Positions 7,049 to 13,876 of a stretch of DNA of 19,272 nucleotides are shown here, piece after piece. Position 1 is the first letter of the stretch. The number at the start of each line of letters is the position of its first letter. Under the pieces are notes generated by a model. It did no database searches and was not told the origin of the DNA. It saw only the letters and a list, made by a program, of their open reading frames with translations. This DNA is from Oscillospiraceae bacterium (GTDB lineage: Bacteria; Bacillota; Clostridia; Oscillospirales; Oscillospiraceae): positions 1 through 19,272 of the forward strand of contig JAFNXT010000247.1 in NCBI GenBank assembly GCA_017378975.1, given 5' to 3'. The position numbers and the translations under genes are program-made.

Positions 7049-7085
7049 GCAGAAAAGACCGGTCCCTGTATCAGGGACCGGTCTT
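7049..7085 (-). terminator. Terminator of ftsK
   Basis: A 14-bp perfect stem AAGACCGGTCCCTG / CAGGGACCGGTCTT with a 3-base loop. Read on the minus strand it starts 4 bases after the ftsK stop codon and is followed by a T-rich run (TTTTC). It stands back to back with the coaBC terminator. Confidence 0.88.
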
Positions 7086-7089
7086 ATGG

Positions 7090-9783
7090 TCAAAACTCCT
7101 CCGGATCGAAATCATCGAAGGGCGGCTCATCATCCTCCACAGGAGGCTCTCCTCCGCTCTTCATGACCTCCCATTGATCCTTGGTGATCAGGATCGCACG
7201 TGGCTTACTGCCCTGGAAGGGACCCACGATGCCCTTCTCTTCCATCTCATCCACGATACGGGCGGCACGGGCATATCCCAGTTTCAGCCGACGCTGGAGC
7301 ATGGACACGGAAGCCTGTCCAGTCTCAAGGATCACATCCACTGCGGCCGGGAGCATCTCGTCCCCCTCCAGCTCATCCGCATTGGGCTCGGGATCCGAAG
7401 CCGTTGCCTTGGTCCCGGTCTGCATCGCTTTACGCTCGATCTCATCCATCACGGACTGATCATAGGAAGTGATGTAATTCTCCTTGACATAGGTAGCAAC
7501 AGCTTCCACCTCGGGATCACTGACGAAACAACCCTGCACACGCAAGGGCTTGCCGCTACCGATCGGCGCGAACAGCATATCGCCACGACCCACCAGCTTC
7601 TCCGCACCCTGCGTGTCGAGAATGATGCGGGATTCCATGGCAGAGGCCACGGAGAAGGCGATACGGGACGGGATGTTGGCCTTCATCAGACCGGTGATCA
7701 CGTCTGCGGAAGGACGCTGGGTGGCGATGACCAGATGGATACCGGAAGCACGGCCCATCTGTGCGATACGGCAAATGGACTCTTCCACTTCCTTGGCGGC
7801 CACCAGCATCAAGTCAGCCAACTCATCGATGATGACTACCACCTGAGGCAGCTTATTGCCGGAGCCCTCCGCTTCCACGATGGAATTATAGGACTCCAGA
7901 TCACGGACACCGGCATCGGACATGGCCTTGTAACGACGCATCATCTCCGTGACTGCCCACTGCAGGGAGCCTGCGGCCTTTTTGGGATCCGTGACCACGG
8001 GGATCAGCAGATGAGGGATGCCGTTGTAGATACCAAGCTCCACCATCTTGGGGTCCACCATGATCAGCTTCACATCATCCGGACTGGCCTTATAGAGCAA
8101 GCTGATGATGATGGAATTCATACACACAGACTTACCGGAACCGGTGGTACCGGCGATCAGCATATGGGGAAGCTTGGCGATATTACCCACGATGCAATTG
8201 CCGCCGATGTCCTTACCCACAGCGAAGCTGGATCTGGACTTGGCTTTGGTGAACTCCGCGGAATCGATGACCTCACGAAGGGACACAGTAGTGACGGCCC
8301 GGTTGGGCACCTCGATGCCGACCACGGAGATCTTACCGGGCACTGCGGCGATACGGACACCGGAAGCGCCAAGGCTCAGAGCGATGTCATCGGCCACCGT
8401 GGTCAGCTTGTTCAGCCGGACACCCTTCTCCAGCTCCACCTCATATCGGGTGACGCTGGGACCTCTGGTGACATTGATGATATGAGCCTCGATCTTGAAG
8501 CTTGCAAGGGTCTCGTTCAGCCGACGGGTGTTTTCCCGCATCTCCGCTGTACCGTCCACGCCGCCCTTCCGGGCCTGCTTCAGAAGATCGATGGGCGGGA
8601 AACAGTAGATCGGCTTTTCGGAGGCTTCGTTCTCAGCGATCTCAGCCGCTACCTGCGCCGCGGAGATCGCAGCATCCTTGGCTGTCACTTTGGGCGGAGC
8701 AACTTCCGCGATCTGCTCCGCTGTGGGGACAGGTCCATCCGGCAAAGGCTCATCCCGTTCCAGAGGAGGCATGCCAAATACCGGAGGGAGCTCCACGGGC
8801 TCCGCCACCACAGGCTCTTCTTTTTTCTTTTCCTTTGGGGCCCGCTTTTTCTCACGGGGCTGAGAGCCGCTGAAAACAGTATCATCCACATCGGCCACCG
8901 GTACCTCTGCCGCAGCCACAGGACTATCGATCTCATCGATCTGAGCGATCATATCTCTGGTCCTGGGGTCTATGGGACGCTCCCGTTTCTCTCCATCCAG
9001 CGGCATATCGATATCGAACTTATCCTTCTTCTGGCGGCGTTGCTCGATCCTTTCTATCCGCTTGGTGGCGATATGGTTGACCACGATGGAGGCCGGCTCG
9101 GGACGTTCTCTGACCGCCTCCTCCGTTTCCCAGTCTGCTCTCGGCCGGTCCTCAAAGGCACGGACGATGCTGGGGATGGTGATCTGCATCCCACCGAGAA
9201 GAGTCAGCACCGAAGCCACCACGAACAGGATATAGGAGATCACCTTACCGCACAGACCTTTCACCACCCAAACAATGACACCGCAAAGGACACCACCGGT
9301 CTGTCCATCGATGCCGCCGGAATACAGCGCACCTATGTACTGGAACAGACCGTCCGGGAGCAACGCAAGATCCGTTCCCAGATGGAAGATGCATCCGATG
9401 CAGATGATGAAACTGAGCAGGCATATGGTCCGCATCTTAACCGGCCGACCGGAGCTGAACGCATGGATCACGAACAGATACAGAAGGATCGGTATAGAGA
9501 TGTAGAATGCGGCGCGGCCAAAAAGTCCAAGGACCAGACCGTAAACGAATCTGACCAGCGCGCCTTCGGGATTGAAGAGCATCACCAGAAACAAGACGAA
9601 CAGGCAGGCGCAGACAGAAGCGCTGATCAGCCGAGCTGGGATCTGTGTCATTTCCTGCTTCGGCGCGGCCTTCCCCTTAGCGATGCCGTTCTCCTTCCCG
9701 GAGGGTGTCTTATTCTTTACGGACTGCCCTTTCTTTTGAGCCACAGTCTTTTGGGCTTGCGATGTATGCTTCTTTTGAGCCAT
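7090..9783 (-). CDS. ftsK: DNA translocase FtsK/SpoIIIE
   Basis: An 897-residue membrane-anchored hexameric ATPase that pumps chromosomal DNA through the division or sporulation septum. A basic N-terminus (1-45) is followed by about four membrane helices (about 52-70, 77-107, 118-138, 164-200), a long charged Pro/Glu linker (210-390) and the motor: FtsK alpha/beta region from about 410, Walker A GTTGSGKS (545-552), Walker B VVVIIDELADL (648-658) and IATQRPSADVITG. The C-terminal winged-helix gamma domain (about 810-870, ILETGQASVSMLQRRLKLGY) reads the orienting DNA sequence. ATG at 9783 follows CGGAGG. Gap of 11 bases after the uppP-like gene, so one operon. Whether it acts in vegetative division, sporulation or both cannot be told from sequence; the nearby tepA-like gene recalls the spoIIIE locus of Bacillus. 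Confidence 0.97.
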   Translation of the reverse strand: MAQKKHTSQAQKTVAQKKGQSVKNKTPSGKENGIAKGKAAPKQEMTQIPARLISASVCACLFVLFLVMLFNPEGALVRFVYGLVLGLFGRAAFYISIPILLYLFVIHAFSSGRPVKMRTICLLSFIICIGCIFHLGTDLALLPDGLFQYIGALYSGGIDGQTGGVLCGVIVWVVKGLCGKVISYILFVVASVLTLLGGMQITIPSIVRAFEDRPRADWETEEAVRERPEPASIVVNHIATKRIERIEQRRQKKDKFDIDMPLDGEKRERPIDPRTRDMIAQIDEIDSPVAAAEVPVADVDDTVFSGSQPREKKRAPKEKKKEEPVVAEPVELPPVFGMPPLERDEPLPDGPVPTAEQIAEVAPPKVTAKDAAISAAQVAAEIAENEASEKPIYCFPPIDLLKQARKGGVDGTAEMRENTRRLNETLASFKIEAHIINVTRGPSVTRYEVELEKGVRLNKLTTVADDIALSLGASGVRIAAVPGKISVVGIEVPNRAVTTVSLREVIDSAEFTKAKSRSSFAVGKDIGGNCIVGNIAKLPHMLIAGTTGSGKSVCMNSIIISLLYKASPDDVKLIMVDPKMVELGIYNGIPHLLIPVVTDPKKAAGSLQWAVTEMMRRYKAMSDAGVRDLESYNSIVEAEGSGNKLPQVVVIIDELADLMLVAAKEVEESICRIAQMGRASGIHLVIATQRPSADVITGLMKANIPSRIAFSVASAMESRIILDTQGAEKLVGRGDMLFAPIGSGKPLRVQGCFVSDPEVEAVATYVKENYITSYDQSVMDEIERKAMQTGTKATASDPEPNADELEGDEMLPAAVDVILETGQASVSMLQRRLKLGYARAARIVDEMEEKGIVGPFQGSKPRAILITKDQWEVMKSGGEPPVEDDEPPFDDFDPEEF

Positions 9784-9794
9784 AACGACCTCCG

Positions 9795-10625
9795 TCAGAT
9801 CAGAAGATATAGTACGAAAGAGACCGCCGCGATCCCCCAACTGTAAAAGCTGAAGGTCACCGTATCCGTTTTTACGGAAATGAAACGCAGGAGCATCGTA
9901 CCAAGATAAGCGAACAGGAAAGACACTGCGCCCAGGAACAGATACCACAGCAAGGACTGGAGTGTCAAAACGAACTGTATGCCAAAGATCGCGACCATAT
10001 CCAAAGCGCAAAACAGGATGATGACCGGGATGGACGCAACGAGGATGATATCCGCCAGATAGTCCATGCGCCCGCCACGGATCGTACCGACACTGAGCAT
10101 CCCTCCGACACGGGAAAAGCCAGGGATGACCGCCAAAACACCGGCCAGTCCGATACACACACTGTCAAGCCTGCTGAGCATCCGTCCATCCTTGTTCCCC
10201 CGGGAAAACAATTGTGGAACGAACAAAAGCGCTCCACCCAGAACAGAAGCCACCGCCAACAGATGCAGACCGGTGACCCACCGGGACCCGAAAACACAGA
10301 GCACAGAACCCAATATCAGCGGTATACACATGGTCCTCAGTACACGTCCATCCAGGATGGAGGAACGGTCGATCTCCCGTTGACGTCCTTTTGACCGTTT
10401 TTCCATCCGCTTACCAACACTGAGTCTTCGCAGCAGGGATCTGCAGGACAGGCATAACGCGATGAGCTCGCCTAAATGGATCATCAGCGCCATCACAGGA
10501 TCGGCCATCGTGGAGCCGGTCAGTTCTTCGTAAAGCATCTGGTGCGCTCTGGCAGAGACCGGCAGGAATTCGGAAAAAGCAGAAATGATGACATAAAAGA
10601 TATGATAAAGGATGTGGTCAGGCAC
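9795..10625 (-). CDS. UppP/BacA-like undecaprenyl-diphosphate phosphatase, divergent active site
   Basis: A 276-residue polytopic membrane protein. UppP recycles the lipid carrier for peptidoglycan by turning undecaprenyl pyrophosphate into undecaprenyl phosphate, and confers bacitracin tolerance. Landmarks: SEFLPVSARAHQ (18-29), with Glu19 and His28 at catalytic positions, and PGFSRVGG (168-175) with Arg172. The family's (E/Q)xxxE pair reads SAFSE here: Ser15 replaces the first acidic residue, and VSSxGH is VSARAH. It is therefore a divergent member, and activity is uncertain. Its residues 70-95 hold an unusually basic loop. The start is GTG at 10625, preceded by GGGGAGGG; the frame is closed further upstream by a TAG. 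Middle gene of the tepA-uppP-ftsK group. Confidence 0.82.
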   Translation of the reverse strand: MPDHILYHIFYVIISAFSEFLPVSARAHQMLYEELTGSTMADPVMALMIHLGELIALCLSCRSLLRRLSVGKRMEKRSKGRQREIDRSSILDGRVLRTMCIPLILGSVLCVFGSRWVTGLHLLAVASVLGGALLFVPQLFSRGNKDGRMLSRLDSVCIGLAGVLAVIPGFSRVGGMLSVGTIRGGRMDYLADIILVASIPVIILFCALDMVAIFGIQFVLTLQSLLWYLFLGAVSFLFAYLGTMLLRFISVKTDTVTFSFYSWGIAAVSFVLYLLI

Positions 10626-10653
10626 GGCCCTCCCCCCTTCCGAACGTATTATC

Positions 10654-10665
10654 TTATCCTATCAT
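10654..10665 (-). other. Three-codon mini-ORF (Met-Ile-Gly) with strong ribosome binding site
   Basis: In the 74-base gap between the tepA-like stop and the uppP-like start, CGGAGGTGATC is followed at once by ATG ATA GGA TAA. The Shine-Dalgarno match is longer than that of any real gene nearby, yet the frame closes after three codons and is not in frame with the downstream GTG (28 bases from the stop). It could be a regulatory minigene, a relic start, or the trace of a sequencing or frameshift error. Confidence 0.4.
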
Positions 10666-10699
10666 GATCACCTCCGAATTTCCACCCCAAAAACAAAAT

Positions 10700-11404
10700 T
10701 TATTGGCTTTCTTCGCCCTTTCGTCTTCCATGCTCTCCGATCATCTCCTGCAGAGCGGACAGAGCATCATGCAGACCGCCAAGTCTGTCGATAAGTCCTG
10801 AGGATACCGCTTCCTTACCATAAAGGATCGTACCCACATCCGTCGCCATCTCCCCAGTGGCCATCATATACCGTTCGAAGTCTTCACGGGAAATATTGGA
10901 GTTCGTTGTGACGAAGTCGGCGATCTGCTCCTGGATCCTCTGGAAATATCGAAAAGTCTGCGGAGCGCCCACCACGAGCCCCGTCATCCGTACCGGATGG
11001 ACCGTCATACTTGCCGTCGGAGTGATGAAGCTCTTCTTGGTGCAGACCGCCAGAGGGATCCCGATCGAATGCCCTCCACCAAGCACGAGGGATACCGTAG
11101 GCTTCTTCATCCCCGCGATCATCTCAGCGATCGCAAGGCCCGCTTCGATATCACCTCCCACCGTATTGAGCAGCAGGAGCAATCCATCGATATCCTCGCT
11201 TTCCTCGATCCCAGCCAGCAATGGCAGGACGTGCTCATATTTCGTAGTCTTGACATTATCCGGCGCGACCTGATGTCCCTCGACCTGTCCAATGATGGTC
11301 AGCGTATAGATATTACCGGCAGAGCTCTTTGTGATATCCGACCCCAGCTCCACCACCTGTTCCCTTTCTTCCTTCTTCAGATCCGCATCGTTGGTATCCT
11401 TCAT
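10700..11404 (-). CDS. tepA: TepA-like ClpP-family serine protease
   Basis: A 234-residue member of peptidase family S14 (ClpP-like), close to Bacillus TepA/YmfB (translocation-enhancing protein), which acts at the cytoplasmic face on leftover signal peptides or other short substrates. Marks: GLLLLLNTVGGDIEAGLAIA (74-93), the oxyanion/ClpP loop; GGGHSIGIPLAV (109-120) with nucleophile Ser113; and TASMTVHPVRMTG (130-142) with His136. ATG at 11404 follows GGAGGGG. In Bacillus subtilis tepA lies near spoIIIE, and the same neighbourhood is seen here with a uppP-like gene between them. Divergent from the ybaK-type gene. No good promoter is visible in the gap. Confidence 0.87.
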   Translation of the reverse strand: MKDTNDADLKKEEREQVVELGSDITKSSAGNIYTLTIIGQVEGHQVAPDNVKTTKYEHVLPLLAGIEESEDIDGLLLLLNTVGGDIEAGLAIAEMIAGMKKPTVSLVLGGGHSIGIPLAVCTKKSFITPTASMTVHPVRMTGLVVGAPQTFRYFQRIQEQIADFVTTNSNISREDFERYMMATGEMATDVGTILYGKEAVSSGLIDRLGGLHDALSALQEMIGEHGRRKGEESQ

Positions 11405-11462
11405 AACGCCCCTCCTGTGGTATTTTCCATAGGTTATCCCAAATATCTCGTTTGATTCATAC

Positions 11463-11491
11463 TTGCAACACAGCAGGATATGCGGTATAAT
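11463..11491 (+). promoter_or_regulatory. Sigma-A promoter of the ybaK-type gene
   Basis: TTGCAA (11463-11468), 17-base spacer, perfect TATAAT (11486-11491). Transcription should start near 11498, only about 10 bases before the chosen ATG. Confidence 0.82.
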
Positions 11492-11497
11492 GATGAC

Positions 11498-11504
11498 GGT
11501 GATC
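11498..11504 (+). promoter_or_regulatory. Unusual ribosome binding site in a very short leader
   Basis: GGTGATC ends 2 bases before the ATG. It matches the downstream part of the full anti-Shine-Dalgarno complement (AGGAGGTGATC), in the register that would place GGAGG 7 bases from the start. The promoter leaves no room for the usual GGAGG. Confidence 0.45.
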
Positions 11505-11506
11505 AT

Positions 11507-11980
11507 ATGGCAGAAAAAACGAATGCGGTAAGGCTGGTACAGCTTGCAAAGGTCCCCTGTAAAGAGGCGTTTTACGACTACGACGAAAAAGATCTCAACG
11601 GTATGCATGCCGCGGAAGCCGTGGGGATGCCTCCGGAGCAGGTGTTCAAAACACTGGTCGCACGGGGAGACCGGACCGGGATCAATATCTTCTGTATCCC
11701 GGTGTGCTGTGAGCTGGACCTGAAAAAGGCCGCGAAAGCCACAGGTGACAAGAAGATAGAACTGGTCGCGGTCAAAGAATTGCTTGCATTGACCGGTTAT
11801 ATCCGTGGTGGATGCAGTCCCATCGGTATGAAAAAACGGTATCCAACATTCATCGACGAGACCTGTATCCTGTGGGATGAGATCGCCGTATCGGCCGGTG
11901 CCAGAGGTCACCAGTTGATCCTGTCGCCGGAAGCTTTGGTCCAACTGGTACACGCGACAACAACTGATATCATCCAATAG
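11507..11980 (+). CDS. ybaK: YbaK/EbsC-family Cys-tRNA(Pro) deacylase
   Basis: A 157-residue cytoplasmic editing protein. YbaK removes cysteine wrongly attached to tRNA-Pro by prolyl-tRNA synthetase. Marks of the family: VFKTLVARGD (46-55) with the conserved Lys48, GYIRGGCSPIGMKK, and ISAG-type VSAGARGHQLILSP near the C-terminus. The start at 11507 is set by the promoter: an earlier ATG at 11480 would overlap the -10 box. It is followed after 15 bases by the TSCPD gene. The tRNA-Pro gene elsewhere in the window is probably coincidence. Confidence 0.92.
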   Translation: MAEKTNAVRLVQLAKVPCKEAFYDYDEKDLNGMHAAEAVGMPPEQVFKTLVARGDRTGINIFCIPVCCELDLKKAAKATGDKKIELVAVKELLALTGYIRGGCSPIGMKKRYPTFIDETCILWDEIAVSAGARGHQLILSPEALVQLVHATTTDIIQ

Positions 11981-11995
11981 AAAGGAAAGTACTAT

Positions 11996-12244
11996 ATGCA
12001 ATACACTTACAAGACGAAGGGAGTCTGCTCCCAAGTCATCACCTTCGACATCGAAGATGGGAAGGTCCACAATGTCCAGTATTTTGGTGGATGCAACGGC
12101 AACCTCAAGGGCATCGGCGCACTCGTCGAAGGCATGGAGGTCGATACCGTGATCTCCAGACTGGAGGACATCAAGTGCGGCATGAAGTCCACTTCCTGCC
12201 CCGCCCAATTGGCTCAGGCATTGAAAGAGACCCGGAACTCCTGA
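11996..12244 (+). CDS. TSCPD-domain protein (TIGR03905)
   Basis: An 82-residue protein, full length for TIGR03905. It holds VCSQVITFDIEDGKVHNVQY, then GGCNGNLKGIGALVEGM and the closing STSCPAQLAQAL. The same TSCPD module occurs at the C-terminus of B12-dependent ribonucleotide reductase, where it is thought to bind metal; the role of the free-standing protein is not known to me. Five cysteines (including GGCNGN, IKCGM and TSCP) suggest metal binding. The ATG at 11996 follows AAGGAA. It is probably cotranscribed with the deacylase gene. Confidence 0.92.
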   Translation: MQYTYKTKGVCSQVITFDIEDGKVHNVQYFGGCNGNLKGIGALVEGMEVDTVISRLEDIKCGMKSTSCPAQLAQALKETRNS

Positions 12245-12256
12245 CGTATCAAAATG

Positions 12257-12293
12257 CCCCCGTGTCATAGATCTGACACGGGGGACCTCTTTT
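12257..12293 (+). terminator. Terminator of the ybaK-TSCPD transcript
   Basis: An 11-bp perfect stem CCCCCGTGTCA / TGACACGGGGG with a 6-base loop, followed by the weak T tract ACCTCTTTT. Confidence 0.78.
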
Positions 12294-12296
12294 GTC

Positions 12297-12330
12297 CAAT
12301 AAAAAAAGAGAGGCAAGCCTCTCTTTTTTT
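12297..12330. terminator. Bidirectional terminator shared with rplS
   Basis: AAAAAAAGAGAGGC / GCCTCTCTTTTTTT, a 14-bp perfect stem with a very tight loop. The A/T-rich base supplies a T-run on both strands, so it ends rplS (minus) and backs up the preceding terminator (plus). Confidence 0.88.
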
Positions 12331-12343
12331 ATGAAGTTGCGAG

Positions 12344-12685
12344 TTAGACTCTCTCCTTGACCTTGGCGGCCTTGCCGAAACGCTCACGCAGATAGTACAG
12401 CTTGGCGCGGCGGACCTTACCCTTACGGACGGTCTCGATCATAGCGACGTTGGGAGAGTGCAGGGGGAAGACCTTCTCACAGCCCACGCCGTAGGAGATA
12501 CGACGAACAGTGATGGTCTCGGTGATGCCACCGTGCTTCCGGGCGATGACGGTGCCTTCGAACACCTGGATACGCTCACGGGAGCCTTCCTTGATACGAA
12601 CATGCACACGAACGGTGTCGCCGACCTTAGCCTCGGGCAGCTCCTCCTTCATGTACTGGCTGTTCAGAGCCTTAACAAGATCCAT
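12344..12685 (-). CDS. rplS: 50S ribosomal protein L19
   Basis: A 113-residue basic protein of the large ribosomal subunit, at the interface with the 30S. It reads as full-length L19: [20 protein letters not shown] (23-42), [37 protein letters not shown] and the C-terminal [23 protein letters not shown] at 12685 follows AAGGAGG; in-frame codons upstream belong to the leader. It is monocistronic here, without the rimM-trmD genes that often precede it, with its own promoter and terminator and a possible structured leader. Confidence 0.97.
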   Translation of the reverse strand: MDLVKALNSQYMKEELPEAKVGDTVRVHVRIKEGSRERIQVFEGTVIARKHGGITETITVRRISYGVGCEKVFPLHSPNVAMIETVRKGKVRRAKLYYLRERFGKAAKVKERV

Positions 12686-12708
12686 TTCTTTGTCCTCCTT
12701 AAATATTA

Positions 12709-12744
12709 GGCGTTCATGCGTCAAACTCGCGCAGAGGACACACC
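12709..12744 (-). promoter_or_regulatory. Possible structured leader of rplS mRNA
   Basis: Read on the minus strand, GGTGT (12744-12740) can pair with ACGCC (12713-12709) and, inside it, TGCG with CGCA, leaving an asymmetric internal loop. The position, just upstream of the ribosome binding site of a single-gene rplS transcript, fits an L19 autoregulatory leader as known in Bacillota. I cannot confirm that it matches the L19-leader consensus. Confidence 0.35.
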
Positions 12745-12762
12745 TTGATTTCAGACCGATGT

Positions 12763-12791
12763 ATTATAGCATGGGCATATGCAAAAATCAA
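12763..12791 (-). promoter_or_regulatory. Sigma-A promoter of rplS
   Basis: On the minus strand: TTGATT (12791-12786), 17-base spacer, TATAAT (12768-12763) with extended -10 TGC. The leader is about 70 nt. Confidence 0.85.
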
Positions 12792-12810
12792 GAGGAAAAT
12801 CCATTATTTT

Positions 12811-13659
12811 TTACTTTTCATAGCAGCATCTGTCATGCTCCCGGAACGCCGCCGAGGTCTTATAAATATACCCGATCTTGATCAACGAAACGATCAAAGA
12901 TCCGACCACAGCAGCAAGGGTCAGCAAAGTAGCGAGACCCGGCAGGATGAAGGCCAGCACAAGGCAAAAGACAGGAGTCATCAAAAGACCGAATCTCCAC
13001 AGCCACAGCCTCCGCCATTTTTCTGCCAGATCCCTGTCCAGAGGCTCCACCACATCCGCATGGGCCAGATGCTCCTGGAATTCTTTGATGAAGGCAGGGA
13101 TCACTTCCACAGCCGTAATGATCCAAAGCCATCCTGCCCCAACGAAGATCTCACCGATCAGCCCAAGCACCGCGGACAACAGCCCACCAACGCCTGCATA
13201 CAGATAACGGTCGTTGGCCTCCGCCAAACGCAGCAGGATCAGCGCATATGCAATATCCGCCACCGTGAGGACCCCCAGGACCGGCCATCTCGAGGAGGGG
13301 ATAAGTTCCATGACCTCTTCAATGGCCAGCACTCCCACAACAGTCGAGCCGATCACGAGCCAGAACAGGACCGGCAACCATTGGGCCAGCACTTCATACG
13401 TACGTTGCTTTCTGGACTCGACGGTCTCCTTCTTCTTTCTCTCGATCCGTTCCTGAGGAGCCGCCCCTTTTTTGCTCAACACCGAACATTCTCCGTGCCA
13501 AATACATCCATCACAGGTCGTAAGGTCATTCTTGCGACAGCATTTCGCGATCGCGCAATCGCCGCCGGAAGCACCCGGACCGGAATGGCATCCAGGGCAG
13601 GCGAGCTTCGCCTTATAGCCGCACTCCGAACAAGATTTTCCACAGAAGTTCTCTTCCAT
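12811..13659 (-). CDS. Cysteine-rich (DUF3795-like) membrane protein of unknown function
   Basis: A 282-residue protein. Residues 1-60 hold eleven cysteines (6, 10, 13, 21, 24, 35, 40, 41, 49, 52, 58), in patterns such as CGKSCSECGYK, ACPGCHSG and CDGCIWHGEC, resembling DUF3795 metal-binding domains, probably for zinc or Fe-S. A charged linker (62-87) leads to about six hydrophobic helices (about 92-116, 125-147, 153-178, 180-192, 222-240, 242-266), and a last CC pair lies near the C-terminus. I do not know a function. Of several clustered ATGs, the one at 13659 has AAAGGA at the best distance. The promoter rules out the more upstream ATG, which overlaps the -10 box. No terminator is apparent before the rplS promoter, so read-through into rplS is possible. 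Confidence 0.8.
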   Translation of the reverse strand: MEENFCGKSCSECGYKAKLACPGCHSGPGASGGDCAIAKCCRKNDLTTCDGCIWHGECSVLSKKGAAPQERIERKKKETVESRKQRTYEVLAQWLPVLFWLVIGSTVVGVLAIEEVMELIPSSRWPVLGVLTVADIAYALILLRLAEANDRYLYAGVGGLLSAVLGLIGEIFVGAGWLWIITAVEVIPAFIKEFQEHLAHADVVEPLDRDLAEKWRRLWLWRFGLLMTPVFCLVLAFILPGLATLLTLAAVVGSLIVSLIKIGYIYKTSAAFREHDRCCYEK

Positions 13660-13693
13660 TATCATCATCCTTTCCAACTCTTTGATGACACGC

Positions 13694-13722
13694 ATTATAT
13701 CCTAACAGGAAAACGATGTCAA
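13694..13722 (-). promoter_or_regulatory. Full-consensus promoter of the cysteine-rich membrane protein
   Basis: On the minus strand: TTGACA (13722-13717), 17-base spacer, TATAAT (13699-13694), identical to the sigma-A consensus. Confidence 0.9.
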
Positions 13723-13798
13723 TAACACGTCCGATGCAGGAAGTATATACCTCCGATGTGTATTCTTTGTGTCGAAATCGCCGGAAAAGCGTGATCTC

Positions 13799-13827
13799 TT
13801 GACGCTACGTAGGTCCTATGATATAAT
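13799..13827 (+). promoter_or_regulatory. Promoter of the membrane/ferredoxin-thioredoxin operon
   Basis: TTGACG (13799-13804), 17-base spacer ending in extended TGA, perfect TATAAT (13822-13827). A palindrome-like GTATATAC (13743-13750) lies upstream, between this promoter and the divergent one. Confidence 0.9.
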
Positions 13828-13876
13828 GTGAAAAAACAACAGAAAGGTCTGCGTGATGGCGCAGAAAGGATATGTC

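Noticed and set aside
7027..9846. Plus-strand open frame of over 900 codons opposite ftsK
   Set aside because: Shadow of FtsK codons; His/Gly/Asp-rich with no domain, and it begins inside the terminator region of coaBC.
9784..10158. N-terminal extension of FtsK reading through the uppP-like gene
   Set aside because: It overlaps the uppP-like gene in another frame. The ATG at 9783 with CGGAGG and the basic cytosolic N-terminus is the natural start.
11436..11468. The palindromic TTGCAA shared as -35 box for a divergent tepA promoter
   Set aside because: TTGCAA reads the same on both strands, but the matching minus-strand -10 (TATTTG) is too poor to call.
11405..12316. N-terminal extension of the TepA-like protein
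   Set aside because: It would run antisense through the ybaK and TSCPD genes; the ATG at 11404 has GGAGGGG just upstream.
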